Below are positions 20,272-29,833 of a stretch of 64,000 nt of DNA, one piece after another. Source of the DNA: Prauserella marina (GTDB lineage: Bacteria > Actinomycetota > Actinomycetes > Mycobacteriales > Pseudonocardiaceae); the NCBI RefSeq assembly GCF_002240355.1, contig NZ_CP016353.1:4204501-4268500 (forward strand), given 5' to 3'. Below the pieces are notes generated by a model. The model saw nothing but the letters and a program-made list of their open reading frames with translations. It was not told the DNA's origin and did no database searches. The position numbers were made by a program, and so were the translations under genes. Numbering within the stretch: position 1 is the first letter of the stretch; each line of letters opens with the position of its first letter.

Positions 20272-20955
20272 TCAGGCCGCGACGGGTACCGGCTTCTGAC
20301 CGAGGCGCAGCGTGATGCCGGGAACGCTGCGCAACCGCCGCCATCCGTGGCTCGCGCACACGGCCACCGTCAACGCGGTCAGCAGCCCGCTGAGCACCCC
20401 TCTGGAAAACAGGCCGGCCTCGACGCTCCAGTGCAGAAAACCGACTGTCATGGCGGCGTCGATCAACCGGGAACCGCCCCACAACAGCGCGACGTTGACA
20501 AATATCTTGCGCACTGCCTTGTGGGTGAACAATTCAGCGGGAAGATGCACGAAATCACGCGCCAGTCTCGCGGTGATCGGTTTTCCCATCGCCGCGCTCC
20601 CGACAAAAAGAACACACATCAAGATCGAACCGACGACGGGTTGCAGAATGTAGACCACCGCGCTTGAGGTCACCAGCGCGAACGCGGCCTTTCCGGCCAG
20701 CATTCCCGTGCACAGCAACAGGGTTCCGGGCAGCTCCTTGCCGAGAATCCTGCGGGTTCCGATGACGAAGGCACACCAGCCGAGCACAGCGGACAATCCG
20801 GCGGCCAGCCCGACATAACGCAGCAACAACATCAACAAAATGGTCGGGATGATCGCGGTTTCCAGCGCTATGATCGCGGCACGGACGACCGTTGCCCGCA
20901 TATGCGGAATTTCGACTACCAGATCCCGATCTTTCGCTGATGACCGATGATGCAC
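20272..20955 (-). CDS. Membrane protein, VC0807/septation-protein-A-like
   Basis: A 227-residue polytopic membrane protein with five to six hydrophobic segments. A FVGSAAMGKPITARLARDF stretch and a later WGGSRLIDAAM stretch resemble the VC0807 family, distantly related to intracellular septation protein A. GTG 20955 is chosen because GGAGG lies 8 nt upstream; ATG 20901 is an alternative. It lies 28 nt downstream of the DMT transporter gene and 60 nt upstream of the PAP2 fusion, all on one strand. Function is unknown. Confidence 0.65.
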   Translation of the reverse strand: MHHRSSAKDRDLVVEIPHMRATVVRAAIIALETAIIPTILLMLLLRYVGLAAGLSAVLGWCAFVIGTRRILGKELPGTLLLCTGMLAGKAAFALVTSSAVVYILQPVVGSILMCVLFVGSAAMGKPITARLARDFVHLPAELFTHKAVRKIFVNVALLWGGSRLIDAAMTVGFLHWSVEAGLFSRGVLSGLLTALTVAVCASHGWRRLRSVPGITLRLGQKPVPVAA

Positions 20956-20983
20956 GGGTCGGGCCTCCGGGTAATCGTGATCG

Positions 20984-21970
20984 TCATTCTTGTGGGCAGC
21001 TATCCGAGGAATACTCAGAATGCCCACTTCGCGATGTGGCGCCGGGGACGTTACTTCCACCGGGGTAAATCCCGTGTGTCGCCGTCCGGCTGCTTTCTTG
21101 CCGGACCGTCGGTGAGTGAGCAAGTCCGAACACACCGAGTACCAGCAGCAACGCGGCACCCGCGCTGGCTGCGAGTGGACCCGGTTGGGTGGACAATACC
21201 GCACCGAATGCGAGCATGCCGAGTGCATAGCTCGCGGCCGGATTGACGATGGACATAACGGCGATCGCCGCGGAGAGGGAGCCGGAGCCGTACGCCTGCT
21301 GCCCGAGCAACAGACCACACAGCGTCGACAGCGCGAGCACGTAGCCCGGCCAGTCCAGTGCCGTGGCAAGGACTCCCTCGTTGAGCAGGCTGTCCGCGGT
21401 CAGTTTCATCATCGCCGCGCTGATCGCATAACAAATACCCGCGCCGGTCGCGATGAACGCACCGTAGAGCAGCGGCCCCCTCCCCTGCGCGAGCTGCACG
21501 AGGGTGACCACGGTCGCCGCCGCGATCAGTACGGCCAGCAGCAGCCTTCCACGATCGGGTGTCCCGTCGAGCGGCGCGGCGCCCTCCACGGTCAGGAACA
21601 GCGCGACGCCACCGCTGATGGCCAGCGCCGCGAGCCAGTCCCGCGGTGAAGGCCAGCGCCGGATCGCGGCCGACGCCATGGGCAGCGCGAACAGCAACTG
21701 GGTGACCAGCAGCGGCTGGACGAGCGCGATCGAACCGAAGTGCAGGGCTGCGGCCTGGGCGAAGAACCCCAGCAAATTCGTCAGCCAGCCGATGAGCCAC
21801 ACCCGTTTCCTGAGCAGCTTTCTGATCAGCCAGGCGACGGGAACGCGATGCCGGACCGCTCTTCGCTCGGTGTCGGCCTCGGCGACCTCGATGACCGCCC
21901 GCCGTTGCAGCGCGGCGGACGCGGCGAAGAGGAAGGCCGCGGCGAAGCCGAGGAAGACAGGCATCAACAC
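20984..21970 (-). CDS. EamA/DMT-family membrane transporter
   Basis: A 328-residue protein with about nine to ten transmembrane helices arranged as an internal duplication, typical of drug/metabolite transporters. Residues 60-130 (LTNLLGFFAQAAALHFGSIALVQPLL) and 215-285 carry the EamA signature regions. The last 40 residues are hydrophilic, Ser/Gly-rich and probably cytoplasmic. Start is GTG 21970 or ATG 21964; neither has a clear ribosome-binding site. Head of a leftward membrane-protein cluster with the VC0807-like and PAP2-fusion genes. Substrate unknown. Confidence 0.8.
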   Translation of the reverse strand: MLMPVFLGFAAAFLFAASAALQRRAVIEVAEADTERRAVRHRVPVAWLIRKLLRKRVWLIGWLTNLLGFFAQAAALHFGSIALVQPLLVTQLLFALPMASAAIRRWPSPRDWLAALAISGGVALFLTVEGAAPLDGTPDRGRLLLAVLIAAATVVTLVQLAQGRGPLLYGAFIATGAGICYAISAAMMKLTADSLLNEGVLATALDWPGYVLALSTLCGLLLGQQAYGSGSLSAAIAVMSIVNPAASYALGMLAFGAVLSTQPGPLAASAGAALLLVLGVFGLAHSPTVRQESSRTATHGIYPGGSNVPGATSRSGHSEYSSDSCPQE

Positions 21971-22178
21971 GTCAGTTACCAGCGCTCCGCGCCGGGAGGA
22001 GATTCCGGCTTGCCATCGGGAATCAGTGCGTCAGTAATGCGTATCCGGCGGTCCTCGCAGACTACACCGGGCCGAGGGGCCCACGCCGACCAGCGGTGTG
22101 GCCGTGGCTGAAGGGGCAGGGGTTGAATGCTGGTCAGCGAGTCGATCCACGGTGAACGGAAACGAACGAGGAGGACGC

Positions 22179-23159
22179 ATGCCAACGGCGATTCAGGTGC
22201 GGCGCACCGGAGGCCCCGAGGTGCTGGAGGTCGCCGACATCGAGCTCGGGCCACCGGCGCCGGACCAGGTACTTGTCGACGTCGCCGCGGCCGGCGTCAA
22301 CTACATCGACACCTATCACAGGGCCGGGGTCTACCCCGTGGAGCTGCCGTTCGTGCTCGGTCAGGAGGGTGCGGGCACGGTCGCGGCGGTCGGGGCGGAC
22401 GTCACCGACCTCGCGGTAGGCGACCGGGTCGCGTGGCAGGGCTGCTTCGGCGGCTACGCACAGCAAGCGCTGGTGCCCGCCGAGCTGGCCGTCAAGGTTC
22501 CCGGCTCCGTCTCCGACGAGGTCGCCGCCGCGACCCTGCTGCAAGGAGTGACCGCGCACTACCTGGTGTCGTCCACGTACCCGGTCTCCGAGGACGACAC
22601 GGTGCTCGTCCACGCCGCGGCGGGCGGCGTGGGGCTGTTGCTCGTCCAGCTCGCGAAGGCCCGCGGCGCGCGCGTGATCGGAACGGTGTCGACGGCGGAG
22701 AAGGAAGAACTGGCGAGGAAGGCGGGCGCCGACGAGATCATCCGCTACACCGAACGGGATTTCGCGTCGGCGGCCCGCGAACTGACCGGAGGCGAGGGTG
22801 TCGCCGTCGTCTTCGACGGCGTCGGCAAGTCCACCTACGAGGCAAGCTTGGCGAGCCTGCGCCCCCGAGGGCTGCTCGCCCTCTTCGGCGCGGCCAGCGG
22901 CGCGGTGCCGCCCGTCGACCCGCAGCAGCTCAACGCGGGCGGTTCGCTGTACCTCACGCGCCCCAAGACGGCCGACTACACGCGCACGAGGGCCGAGCTG
23001 ACGTGGCGCACCGACGAACTGTTCAGCGCGATCACGTCGGGTTTGCTGCACATCCGCGTCGGGCATCGTTACCCGCTGGCCGAGGCCGCGCGGGCGCACG
23101 AGGACCTGGAGGGCAGGCGAACCAGCGGCAAACTGCTGCTGCTTCCCCCGGCGTCCTGA
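22179..23159 (+). CDS. qor: NADPH:quinone oxidoreductase
   Basis: A 326-residue zinc-free medium-chain dehydrogenase/reductase that reduces quinones with NADPH. It has an N-terminal GroES-like domain with NYIDTYHRAGVYP, a GQEGAGTVAAVG hinge, and a Rossmann domain with AAAGGVGLLLVQLAK. The catalytic zinc Cys and His are absent, as in the QOR subfamily. ATG 22179 has GAGGAGGA a few nt upstream; the frame is open to 22098 but without support. Position corresponds to Rv1454c. Confidence 0.92.
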   Translation: MPTAIQVRRTGGPEVLEVADIELGPPAPDQVLVDVAAAGVNYIDTYHRAGVYPVELPFVLGQEGAGTVAAVGADVTDLAVGDRVAWQGCFGGYAQQALVPAELAVKVPGSVSDEVAAATLLQGVTAHYLVSSTYPVSEDDTVLVHAAAGGVGLLLVQLAKARGARVIGTVSTAEKEELARKAGADEIIRYTERDFASAARELTGGEGVAVVFDGVGKSTYEASLASLRPRGLLALFGAASGAVPPVDPQQLNAGGSLYLTRPKTADYTRTRAELTWRTDELFSAITSGLLHIRVGHRYPLAEAARAHEDLEGRRTSGKLLLLPPAS

Positions 23160-23178
23160 ACCCGGGCCCGCCCGGCGA

Positions 23179-23209
23179 GGGCCGTCGGTGGAATGAACAC
23201 CGACGGCCC
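23179..23209. terminator. Hairpin between convergent qor and FKBP-like genes
   Basis: GGGCCGTCGGTG (23179-23190) and CACCGACGGCCC (23198-23209) form a perfect 12-bp stem with a 7-nt loop midway between the two stop codons. Confidence 0.8.
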
Positions 23210-23220
23210 CGCACGCGGGG

Positions 23221-23808
23221 TCAGGACGTGGTGACGCTGACCGCTTCGGCGACGATCACGACGGTGTCGTCGGCGAGCGCGTTGCCGCTCTGGGCGCTGT
23301 AACCGAGGTCGGGCGGCAGCACGATCAGCCGGACGCCACCGTCCTGGATGTCGGTGAGCCCCTCGGTCAGTCCCTCGATCTCCTGCGGCTGGCCGAGCTG
23401 AACGGAAAGCGGCTGGCCCTGCGCGAAGGTGCTCTCCGCCACCTGACCGTCGGACCAGCCGACGACCTGGTAGTCGATCTCCACCGTGTTGCCGGTGGTT
23501 GCCGAGGCGCCGGTGCCCTCCTCAAGGTCCTCGGTCAGGACGCTCGACGGCGCGGCACAGTCCCTCGGGATCGTCACCCTCGGGTCCTGGCCGGAGAGGT
23601 CGACGGTGATGTTCTCGGCAGTGCACTGGCCTGCCTGCTCACCCTGTCCGTTCGACGGTGCCGCCGATTCGGATACCGAAGCCGGAGCCGGTGTGTGCAC
23701 CGGCTGTTCGCCGGGTGACAGGTCCGTCGGTTCCTCGTTCGATGGCGAGCACGCCGTGAGTGCCGTGGCGAAAGCCGCGACGATCATGATCTTGCCAGCA
23801 TTGCGCAT
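23221..23808 (-). CDS. FKBP-type peptidyl-prolyl isomerase-like lipoprotein
   Basis: 195 residues. A signal peptide ends in a lipobox (LTAC, Cys near residue 20), so the protein should be anchored on the outer face of the membrane. A Ser/Pro/Glu-rich linker to about residue 100 precedes an FKBP domain (VEIDYQVVGW, LGQPQEIEGL, LIVLPPDLGYS). Two pocket residues deviate: the Trp of the usual VIxGWD motif is Leu, and the FDSS region reads AESTF. Isomerase activity may therefore be weak or lost. A -10 box lies 6 nt before ATG 23808, inside the end of the neighbouring helicase gene. Confidence 0.85.
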   Translation of the reverse strand: MRNAGKIMIVAAFATALTACSPSNEEPTDLSPGEQPVHTPAPASVSESAAPSNGQGEQAGQCTAENITVDLSGQDPRVTIPRDCAAPSSVLTEDLEEGTGASATTGNTVEIDYQVVGWSDGQVAESTFAQGQPLSVQLGQPQEIEGLTEGLTDIQDGGVRLIVLPPDLGYSAQSGNALADDTVVIVAEAVSVTTS

Positions 23809-23814
23809 GTGGAC

Positions 23815-23820
23815 ACCCTA
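23815..23820 (-). promoter_or_regulatory. -10 box of a leaderless promoter for the FKBP-like gene
   Basis: TAGGGT ends 6 nt before ATG 23808 and overlaps the last codons of the helicase gene. This gives the lipoprotein its own start despite the 9-nt gap. Confidence 0.55.
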
Positions 23821-26223
23821 GCTGGGCGCTTCACCGCCACTTTGCGCACCTGAGAGGGCGGGGATCGGTGCTCCCGTGTGGACGATTCCGAGCCGCTTGG
23901 TGGCCCGGGTCAACGCGACGTAGAGGTCGTTGAGGCCCCGTGCCGACTCCGCGACGACCTCGCCGGGAGCGACGACGACGACACCGTCGAACTCCAGGCC
24001 CTTCGCCCTGTCGACCGTGAGAACGGACACTCTCGGATTCTCCGGATCACCGCTGTCGGCGTCGGCCAGTTCGGCCGACAACGGTCCCTCCAGCTCCGAG
24101 GGCACGAGAACGGCGACCGTTCCTCCCGCGACCTCGGCGATTTCTCCCTCCACAATGGACTTGATCTGTCCCGCGATGTCGCGGCGGGCCACGGAAAGGT
24201 GCCACGGCGGGACGCCGGTCTCGCGTACCGAGGCAGGCGCCTTCAGTCCGGGATCGATCTCGGTGAGCACACCGGCCGCGAGGTCCATGATCTCGGCTGG
24301 CGTCCGATAGTTGACCGTCAGCTCCCTCAGCCGCCACCGGTCGGCGACGTAGGGGGCGAGCACGCCGGACCAGGACGAGGTACCCGCTGGGGAACCGGTC
24401 TGCGACACGTCGCCGACGAGCGTCATCGACCGGCTCGGGCAACGGCGCATCAGCAGGCGCCAGTCCATAGCGGACAGTTCCTGCGCCTCGTCGACGATGA
24501 CGTGCCCGAAGGTCCAGGTGCGGTCCCTCGCCGCGCGCTGTGCCGCCGTGAGGTCGCTGCTGGCTTCCTGCCGCTCCGCGAGCAGTTCGGCGTCCAGCAC
24601 GTCCCTGACGCGCAACATCTCCTCGTCGATGATCTCGTCGTCCTGTTCGAGCACGTGCAGCACGCCTTCGGCGTAGGCGCGTTCCTCGCGCTCTCTGCGT
24701 TCCCTGCGCTCGCGCGCCTCCGTGTCATCCTGGCCGAGCAGCTCGGCCAGTTCGTCGAGCAGCGGGATGTCGGCGGCCGTCCACAGCGAGCCCGGCCTGC
24801 GCAGCAGCGCCGCGCGGGCGCCGGGAGACAGGTGCTCGCCCGCCGCCGACTCCAATGCCGCGCTGCTCGTCAGCAGGTCACTGAGCAGTTCCTGGGGCGT
24901 CAGCTTCGGCCACAGCGAGTCGATCGCCGCCCTGATGTTCTTGTCCTCCGCCAGTTCCTGGCGGATCGCCGTGTGGTCGCGCGCGTCGAGCAGCTCTGTG
25001 TCCTCGCTCTCGTCATCGGCGAGCGGGATGTCGGGCACGTCGTCGAGCACGCTCGATTCGAGCCGCTGGATGGACTGCTCGGTGAGGTGGTCCAGTACGG
25101 CGTCGGCGAACACCCTGCGCGCGACGTTGTGCGGGCGCAGCGTTTTCCTCGCCTTGGCTCTCGCTTTCTCCGCTGTCGCGCGGTCGAGGGTGAGCACCTC
25201 ACCCTCGACGTCGATGTCCAGCACATCGTCGGGGACGAGCTGACGGTCGCGCACGGCCGTCGCGAGCACGTCGACCATCGCGAGCGCGCCCTTGGCCTCG
25301 GCCGCGGAAGGCGAGTCGATGCCGGTCGCCGCGATGCCCGGGTACAGCTCGCCGATCGTCGAGAGCAGCACCCCTGTCTCGCCGAGCGAGGGAAGCACCT
25401 GGCCGATGTACCTGAGGAAGGTGCTGTTCGGCCCGACGACGAGCACGCCACGGCTGGTGAGCTGGCGGCGGTAGGTGTAGAGCAGGTAGGCGGCGCGGTG
25501 CAGCGCGACGGCGGTCTTGCCGGTTCCCGGCCCGCCCTGGACGACGAGCACGCCGTTCATGTCGGCGCGGATAATGCGGTCCTGCTCGCCCTGGATGGTC
25601 GCGACGATGTCGGACATCTCACCGGTCCGCCTGCGCTCCAGCGCCGCGAGTAGTGCCGCCTCCCCCGCGAGCCCGAGGTGATCGGTGTGCTCGGCCGAGC
25701 CGAGATCGAGCACTTCGTCGTCGACGTCGACGACCCGCCGGGTCAGCGTGCGAATGTGCCTGCGCCTGCGGACGCCGTCGGGCGAGGCCGCCGTCGCGAG
25801 GTAGAACGGCCGCGCGACCGGGGCCCTCCAGTCGACCAGCAGCGGCCGGTAGTCGTCCTCCTCGTCGAAGAGGCCGAGCCTTCCGATGTAGACCGGGCCG
25901 TCCTCGCCCGCTTCAGCCGCGACGCCGAAGTCGAGGCGGCCGAAGCACAACCCCTGCTCGACCGAATTCAGTTGTGCGAGACGGTCGCTGTGCGTCGTGG
26001 TCGCGGTGTCGCGTTCCGCCTGCGCCTGTGGCGGGCCTCCGCTGGAGCGCAGCACCGTGTCAAGCAGACGTTTCGTCCGTTCTCGCTCCGCGTCGAGCCT
26101 GCCGTAGAGCATGGTGACGTAGCTCTGTTCGGCGGCGATCTGCGCGGTTTTTCCCGCGATCCGGGCATTCTCGGCGCTGGTGTCACCGGTGGCACTGTCG
26201 GGTTCCCGGTCTGACGGGGACAC
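23818..26223 (-). CDS. HelD/HelR-type UvrD-like RNA polymerase-associated ATPase
   Basis: About 801 residues of superfamily 1 helicase fold. An N-terminal antiparallel coiled coil (YVTMLYGRLDAERERTKRLLD) fits the RNA polymerase secondary channel in HelD. Motifs: Walker A GGPGTGKTAVALHRAA, VVGPNSTFLRYI, Walker B VDEAQELSAMDW, LVGDVSQ, TVNYRTP, and the C-terminal VDRAKGLEFDGVVV and LYVALTRATKRL. Such proteins recycle stalled RNA polymerase, and actinobacterial HelR protects it from rifamycins. The frame is open to 26325. The start is uncertain: GTG 26223 lies downstream of a -10-like TATATC, with in-frame TTG codons at 26229 and 26235. Confidence 0.85.
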   Translation of the reverse strand: MSPSDREPDSATGDTSAENARIAGKTAQIAAEQSYVTMLYGRLDAERERTKRLLDTVLRSSGGPPQAQAERDTATTTHSDRLAQLNSVEQGLCFGRLDFGVAAEAGEDGPVYIGRLGLFDEEDDYRPLLVDWRAPVARPFYLATAASPDGVRRRRHIRTLTRRVVDVDDEVLDLGSAEHTDHLGLAGEAALLAALERRRTGEMSDIVATIQGEQDRIIRADMNGVLVVQGGPGTGKTAVALHRAAYLLYTYRRQLTSRGVLVVGPNSTFLRYIGQVLPSLGETGVLLSTIGELYPGIAATGIDSPSAAEAKGALAMVDVLATAVRDRQLVPDDVLDIDVEGEVLTLDRATAEKARAKARKTLRPHNVARRVFADAVLDHLTEQSIQRLESSVLDDVPDIPLADDESEDTELLDARDHTAIRQELAEDKNIRAAIDSLWPKLTPQELLSDLLTSSAALESAAGEHLSPGARAALLRRPGSLWTAADIPLLDELAELLGQDDTEARERRERREREERAYAEGVLHVLEQDDEIIDEEMLRVRDVLDAELLAERQEASSDLTAAQRAARDRTWTFGHVIVDEAQELSAMDWRLLMRRCPSRSMTLVGDVSQTGSPAGTSSWSGVLAPYVADRWRLRELTVNYRTPAEIMDLAAGVLTEIDPGLKAPASVRETGVPPWHLSVARRDIAGQIKSIVEGEIAEVAGGTVAVLVPSELEGPLSAELADADSGDPENPRVSVLTVDRAKGLEFDGVVVVAPGEVVAESARGLNDLYVALTRATKRLGIVHTGAPIPALSGAQSGGEAPS

Positions 26224-26266
26224 GGACAAGAGCAACCCACTTTCGGCAGAAGGATCGGATGGCCGA

Positions 26267-26299
26267 GATATAACGAACGCGGTCGGCCGGGAATTCCCG
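26267..26299 (-). promoter_or_regulatory. Putative helD/helR promoter with 12-bp palindrome at -35
   Basis: TATATC (26267-26272) is one of the few AT-rich hexamers here. A perfect palindrome, CGGGAATTCCCG (26288-26299), covers the expected -35 zone. This suggests a regulated promoter inside the open reading extension, separate from ctaB. Confidence 0.4.
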
Positions 26300-26356
26300 C
26301 CCCGCGGGTCCAGGCGGGCGGTCACGCGCGAAAGAGGGAAAGCGGTGGGAAGAAAC

Positions 26357-27337
26357 TCAGAACGGAAGGCCGAGTACCGGCAGTCCGATGGCGGAGTCGA
26401 CGGCCAGCGCGCAGAACACGATCATCAGATACGTGTTCGAGCGGTGGAACAACGACATCGGCTTGGTTTCCTCACCCCGGCGCACGGCGGCGAAAAGCCG
26501 GTGGGCGAAGAACAGGAACCACGCGCCGGCCAGCGCCGCGAACGTCGTGTACAGCCAGCTCGTCGCGGGGGCGAGCAGCAGCGTCCAGCCCACCATCACC
26601 CACGAGTAGATGACGATCTGCTTGGCCACGTGCTGTGGCGTCGCCACGACGGGCAGCATGGGGACACCGGCGCGTTCGTAGTCCTCGCGGTACTTCATGG
26701 CCAGCGCCCAGGTGTGCGGCGGGGTCCAGAAGAAGATGACGCCGAACATGACGAAGGCAGGCCACTGCACGGTGCCCTCGACGGCGGCCCAGCCGATGAT
26801 GACGGGCATACAGCCGGCCGCGCCGCCCCACACCACGTTCTGCGGTGTCCTGCGCTTAAGCAGCAGCGTGTAGATGAAGATGTAGAACAAGATCGTGGCG
26901 ATGGCCAGCAGCGCGGCCAGCAGGTTCACCGTCAGGTACAGCACGCCGAACGACGCGAGACCGAGCGCGAGGCCGAAGATCAGCGCGTTGCGCCTTGGCA
27001 CCGAGTCGCGCACCAGCGGCCTGCGCTTGGTGCGGTTCATGACCTTGTCGATGTCCGCGTCGATCACGCAGTTGAGCGCGTTGGCGCTGCCAGCGGCCAT
27101 CGTGCCGCCGAGCAGCGTCACCAGCACCAGCCACGGCGAGGGGATCTCCCTTCCGGCGAGGAACATCGCCGGAATGGTGGTAACGAGCAAGAGCTCGATG
27201 ACCCTCGGCTTGGCGAGCGCGGCGTAAGCGCCGACGACAGCCCGGACACCTCGCCGCCCACCGGCTGGTTTTTCGCCGGTGGGGTGCACGGCGCTGGTGT
27301 TGTCACTGCGGTGGTGCGCAGCGTTCACCAACGACAT
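26357..27337 (-). CDS. ctaB: Protoheme IX farnesyltransferase (heme O synthase)
   Basis: A 326-residue UbiA-family prenyltransferase that attaches a farnesyl group to heme B to make heme O, the substrate of CtaA. The first aspartate-rich site reads [23 protein letters not shown], and the second loop carries [16 protein letters not shown]. About nine transmembrane helices follow a variable N-terminus of about 30 residues. ATG 27337 has AGGGAGCGAG directly upstream. Divergent from tkt, as ctaB (Rv1451) is from tkt (Rv1449c) in mycobacteria. Confidence 0.95.
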   Translation of the reverse strand: MSLVNAAHHRSDNTSAVHPTGEKPAGGRRGVRAVVGAYAALAKPRVIELLLVTTIPAMFLAGREIPSPWLVLVTLLGGTMAAGSANALNCVIDADIDKVMNRTKRRPLVRDSVPRRNALIFGLALGLASFGVLYLTVNLLAALLAIATILFYIFIYTLLLKRRTPQNVVWGGAAGCMPVIIGWAAVEGTVQWPAFVMFGVIFFWTPPHTWALAMKYREDYERAGVPMLPVVATPQHVAKQIVIYSWVMVGWTLLLAPATSWLYTTFAALAGAWFLFFAHRLFAAVRRGEETKPMSLFHRSNTYLMIVFCALAVDSAIGLPVLGLPF

Positions 27338-27699
27338 CTCGCTCCCTGCGTTAGTTCGGGGTAGGCGGGAAGGCGATGCGAGTACGCGACGCGTGCTCCG
27401 GCATCCCGATGTCCCACTGCCTTGACAGATCGTAGTAGTTGCCCGGCCGTCCCACCTTCGCGGGTCCGCCGAGTCGGTCAGCCGTCCGGGTCAGCGCCTA
27501 CCTACTAGGCTGGCCGATGTCGGTCCGCGACGCCGTCGTCACCGCGCGAGATCAGCCCGCCGGCTTGCGGGACGACTTGCCGGATGACGGCTACCGGATC
27601 GATTAAGGTAGGTGGCGGCCGGGCCACCGGGTAATCACGAACAGCAGACGCACGCTGTGCACACGCGAAGCACACGCGCAGACTCAGGAGCCGAGTTCA
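27338..27699. other. Divergent ctaB-tkt intergenic region
   Basis: 362 nt without a supported gene. It must hold the promoters of ctaB and of the pentose phosphate operon. A perfect TTGACA at 27422-27427 has no -10 at a suitable distance. The only clear signal is AGGAG nine nt before the GTG of tkt. Confidence 0.5.
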
Positions 27700-29799
27700 G
27701 TGTCGGAAAACGCCGCGAACACCGAGAACAACCCACTACTGCGCCGGAACTACCCCGCCGATTGGACGGATCTGGACACCCGCGCGGTGGACACGGTCAG
27801 GGTGTTGGCCGCCGACGCCGTCGAACACTGCGGCAGCGGGCACCCCGGCACCGCGATGAGCCTCGCGCCGGTCGCCTACTCGCTGTACCAGCGCGTCATG
27901 CGGCACGACCCGAGCGACCCCGAGTGGCCTGGCCGTGACCGGTTCATCCTCTCCGCGGGCCACAGCAGCCTCACCCTCTACATCCAGCTCTTCCTCGCCG
28001 GATACGGCCTCGAACTGAACGACCTCGAACAGCTCCGCAAGTGGGGTTCGAGGACGCCGGGGCACCCCGAATACCGGCACACGCCGGGAGTCGAGACCAC
28101 GACCGGTCCGCTCGGCCAGGGCCTCGCGAACGCGGTCGGCATGTCGATGGCCTCGCGCAGGGAACGCGGGCTGCTCGACCCCGCCGCGCCGCAGGGCGAG
28201 AGCATCTTCGACCACCACATCTACGTGATCGCCTCCGACGGCGACATCGAGGAGGGCGTCACCTCGGAGGCATCCTCGCTGGCAGGCCGCCAGGAGCTGG
28301 GCAACCTCGTGGTGATCTACGACGACAACAAGATCTCCATCGAGGACGACACGAACATCGCGCTGTCCGAGGACACGGCGAAGCGCTACGAGTCCTACGG
28401 CTGGCACGTGCAGGTCGTCGACGGCGGCGAGGACGTCGTGGCGTTCGAGAACGCCATCGCGGCGGCGAAGGCGGAGACCACGCGCCCTTCCTTCATCCTG
28501 CTGCGCACCGTGATCGGCTACCCGGCTCCGAAGAAGATGGGCACCGGAAAGGCACACGGCGCGGCACTCGGCGGCGAGGAGGTCGCCGCCGTCAAGGAAA
28601 TCCTCGGCTTCGACCCCGCCAAGAGCTTCCAGGTCGAGGACGAGGTGCTGGCGCACACCCGCAAGGCGCTCGACCGCGCCAAGAGGGAACACGCGGCGTG
28701 GACGGAGCGCTTCGACGAGTGGGCCGCCGCCAACCCCGAGCGCAAGCAGCTCGCCGACCGGCTGCGCACCAGGTCGCTGCCCGAGGGCTGGGCCGCGAAC
28801 CTGCCGAGCTGGGAACCCGACGCCAAGGGCATCGCGACGAGGAAGGCATCGGGCGAGGTGCTTTCCGCCGTCGCCGGTGTGCTTCCCGAGCTGTGGGGCG
28901 GTTCGGCCGACCTCGCCGAGAGCAACAACACCACGATGAAGGGCGCCGACTCCTTCGGTCCCTCCTCGGCGGCCACCGACATGTGGAAGGCCAACCCCTA
29001 CGGCCGCACGCTGCATTTCGGGGTCAGGGAACACGCGATGGGCTCGATCCTCAACGGCATCGCGCTGCACGGCGGCACCCGGCCCTACGGCGGCACCTTC
29101 CTCATCTTCAGCGACTACATGCGCCCCGCGGTGCGGCTGGCCGCGCTGATGAAGGCTCCCGTCACCTACGTGTGGACGCATGACTCGGTCGGTCTCGGCG
29201 AGGACGGGCCCACCCACCAGCCCATCGAGCAGCTCGCCTCGCTGCGCGCCATTCCCGGCCTCAACGTGGTGCGGCCCGCCGACGCCAACGAGACCGCCGC
29301 GGCGTGGAAGGCGGTGCTTGAGGACGTCCACGCGCCGTCGGGCCTCGCGCTGACCCGGCAGAACGTGCCCGTGCTCGAAGGCACCAACGCCGAGGGCGTC
29401 GCGAGGGGCGGCTACGTGCTGGCCGAAGCCTCGACCGGCTCGCCGGACGTGGTGCTCATCGCCACCGGCTCCGAGGTTCAGCTCGCCGTCGAGGCGAGGA
29501 AGACACTGGAGGCCGAGGGCGTTGCCACGAGTGTGGTGTCGATGCCGTGCGTCGAGTGGTTCGACGCGCAGGAACAGAGCTACCGCGACGCCGTCATCCC
29601 GCCCACCGTCAAGGCGAGGGTCGCCGTCGAGGCCGGGATCGCGCAGCCGTGGCACCGGTTCGTCGGCGACAACGGCGAGATCGTGTCGATCGAGCACTTC
29701 GGGGCGTCGGCGGACTTCGCGACGCTGTTCCGTGAGTTCGGCTTCACCGCGGAGGCCGTGGTCGCCGCGGCCCGCCGCTCGCTGGAGAAGAACTCCTGA
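27700..29799 (+). CDS. tkt: Transketolase
   Basis: A 699-residue thiamine-diphosphate enzyme that moves two-carbon units between sugar phosphates in the non-oxidative pentose phosphate pathway. The N-terminal domain has [15 protein letters not shown] near residue 50 and the cofactor motif SDGDIEEG. The pyrimidine-binding domain has [14 protein letters not shown] with the conserved Glu, and [16 protein letters not shown]. The length is normal. GTG 27700 has AGGAG nine nt upstream. First gene of tkt-tal-pgi-zwf-opcA-pgl. Confidence 0.97.
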   Translation: MSENAANTENNPLLRRNYPADWTDLDTRAVDTVRVLAADAVEHCGSGHPGTAMSLAPVAYSLYQRVMRHDPSDPEWPGRDRFILSAGHSSLTLYIQLFLAGYGLELNDLEQLRKWGSRTPGHPEYRHTPGVETTTGPLGQGLANAVGMSMASRRERGLLDPAAPQGESIFDHHIYVIASDGDIEEGVTSEASSLAGRQELGNLVVIYDDNKISIEDDTNIALSEDTAKRYESYGWHVQVVDGGEDVVAFENAIAAAKAETTRPSFILLRTVIGYPAPKKMGTGKAHGAALGGEEVAAVKEILGFDPAKSFQVEDEVLAHTRKALDRAKREHAAWTERFDEWAAANPERKQLADRLRTRSLPEGWAANLPSWEPDAKGIATRKASGEVLSAVAGVLPELWGGSADLAESNNTTMKGADSFGPSSAATDMWKANPYGRTLHFGVREHAMGSILNGIALHGGTRPYGGTFLIFSDYMRPAVRLAALMKAPVTYVWTHDSVGLGEDGPTHQPIEQLASLRAIPGLNVVRPADANETAAAWKAVLEDVHAPSGLALTRQNVPVLEGTNAEGVARGGYVLAEASTGSPDVVLIATGSEVQLAVEARKTLEAEGVATSVVSMPCVEWFDAQEQSYRDAVIPPTVKARVAVEAGIAQPWHRFVGDNGEIVSIEHFGASADFATLFREFGFTAEAVVAAARRSLEKNS

Positions 29800-29833
29800 T
29801 CCGAGAACTCCGAGCAGCAAAGGGGAAAACGTC

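Noticed and set aside
27422-27427. A perfect TTGACA upstream of tkt
   Set aside because: No -10-like hexamer lies 16-19 nt downstream on that strand, so it is not called as a promoter.
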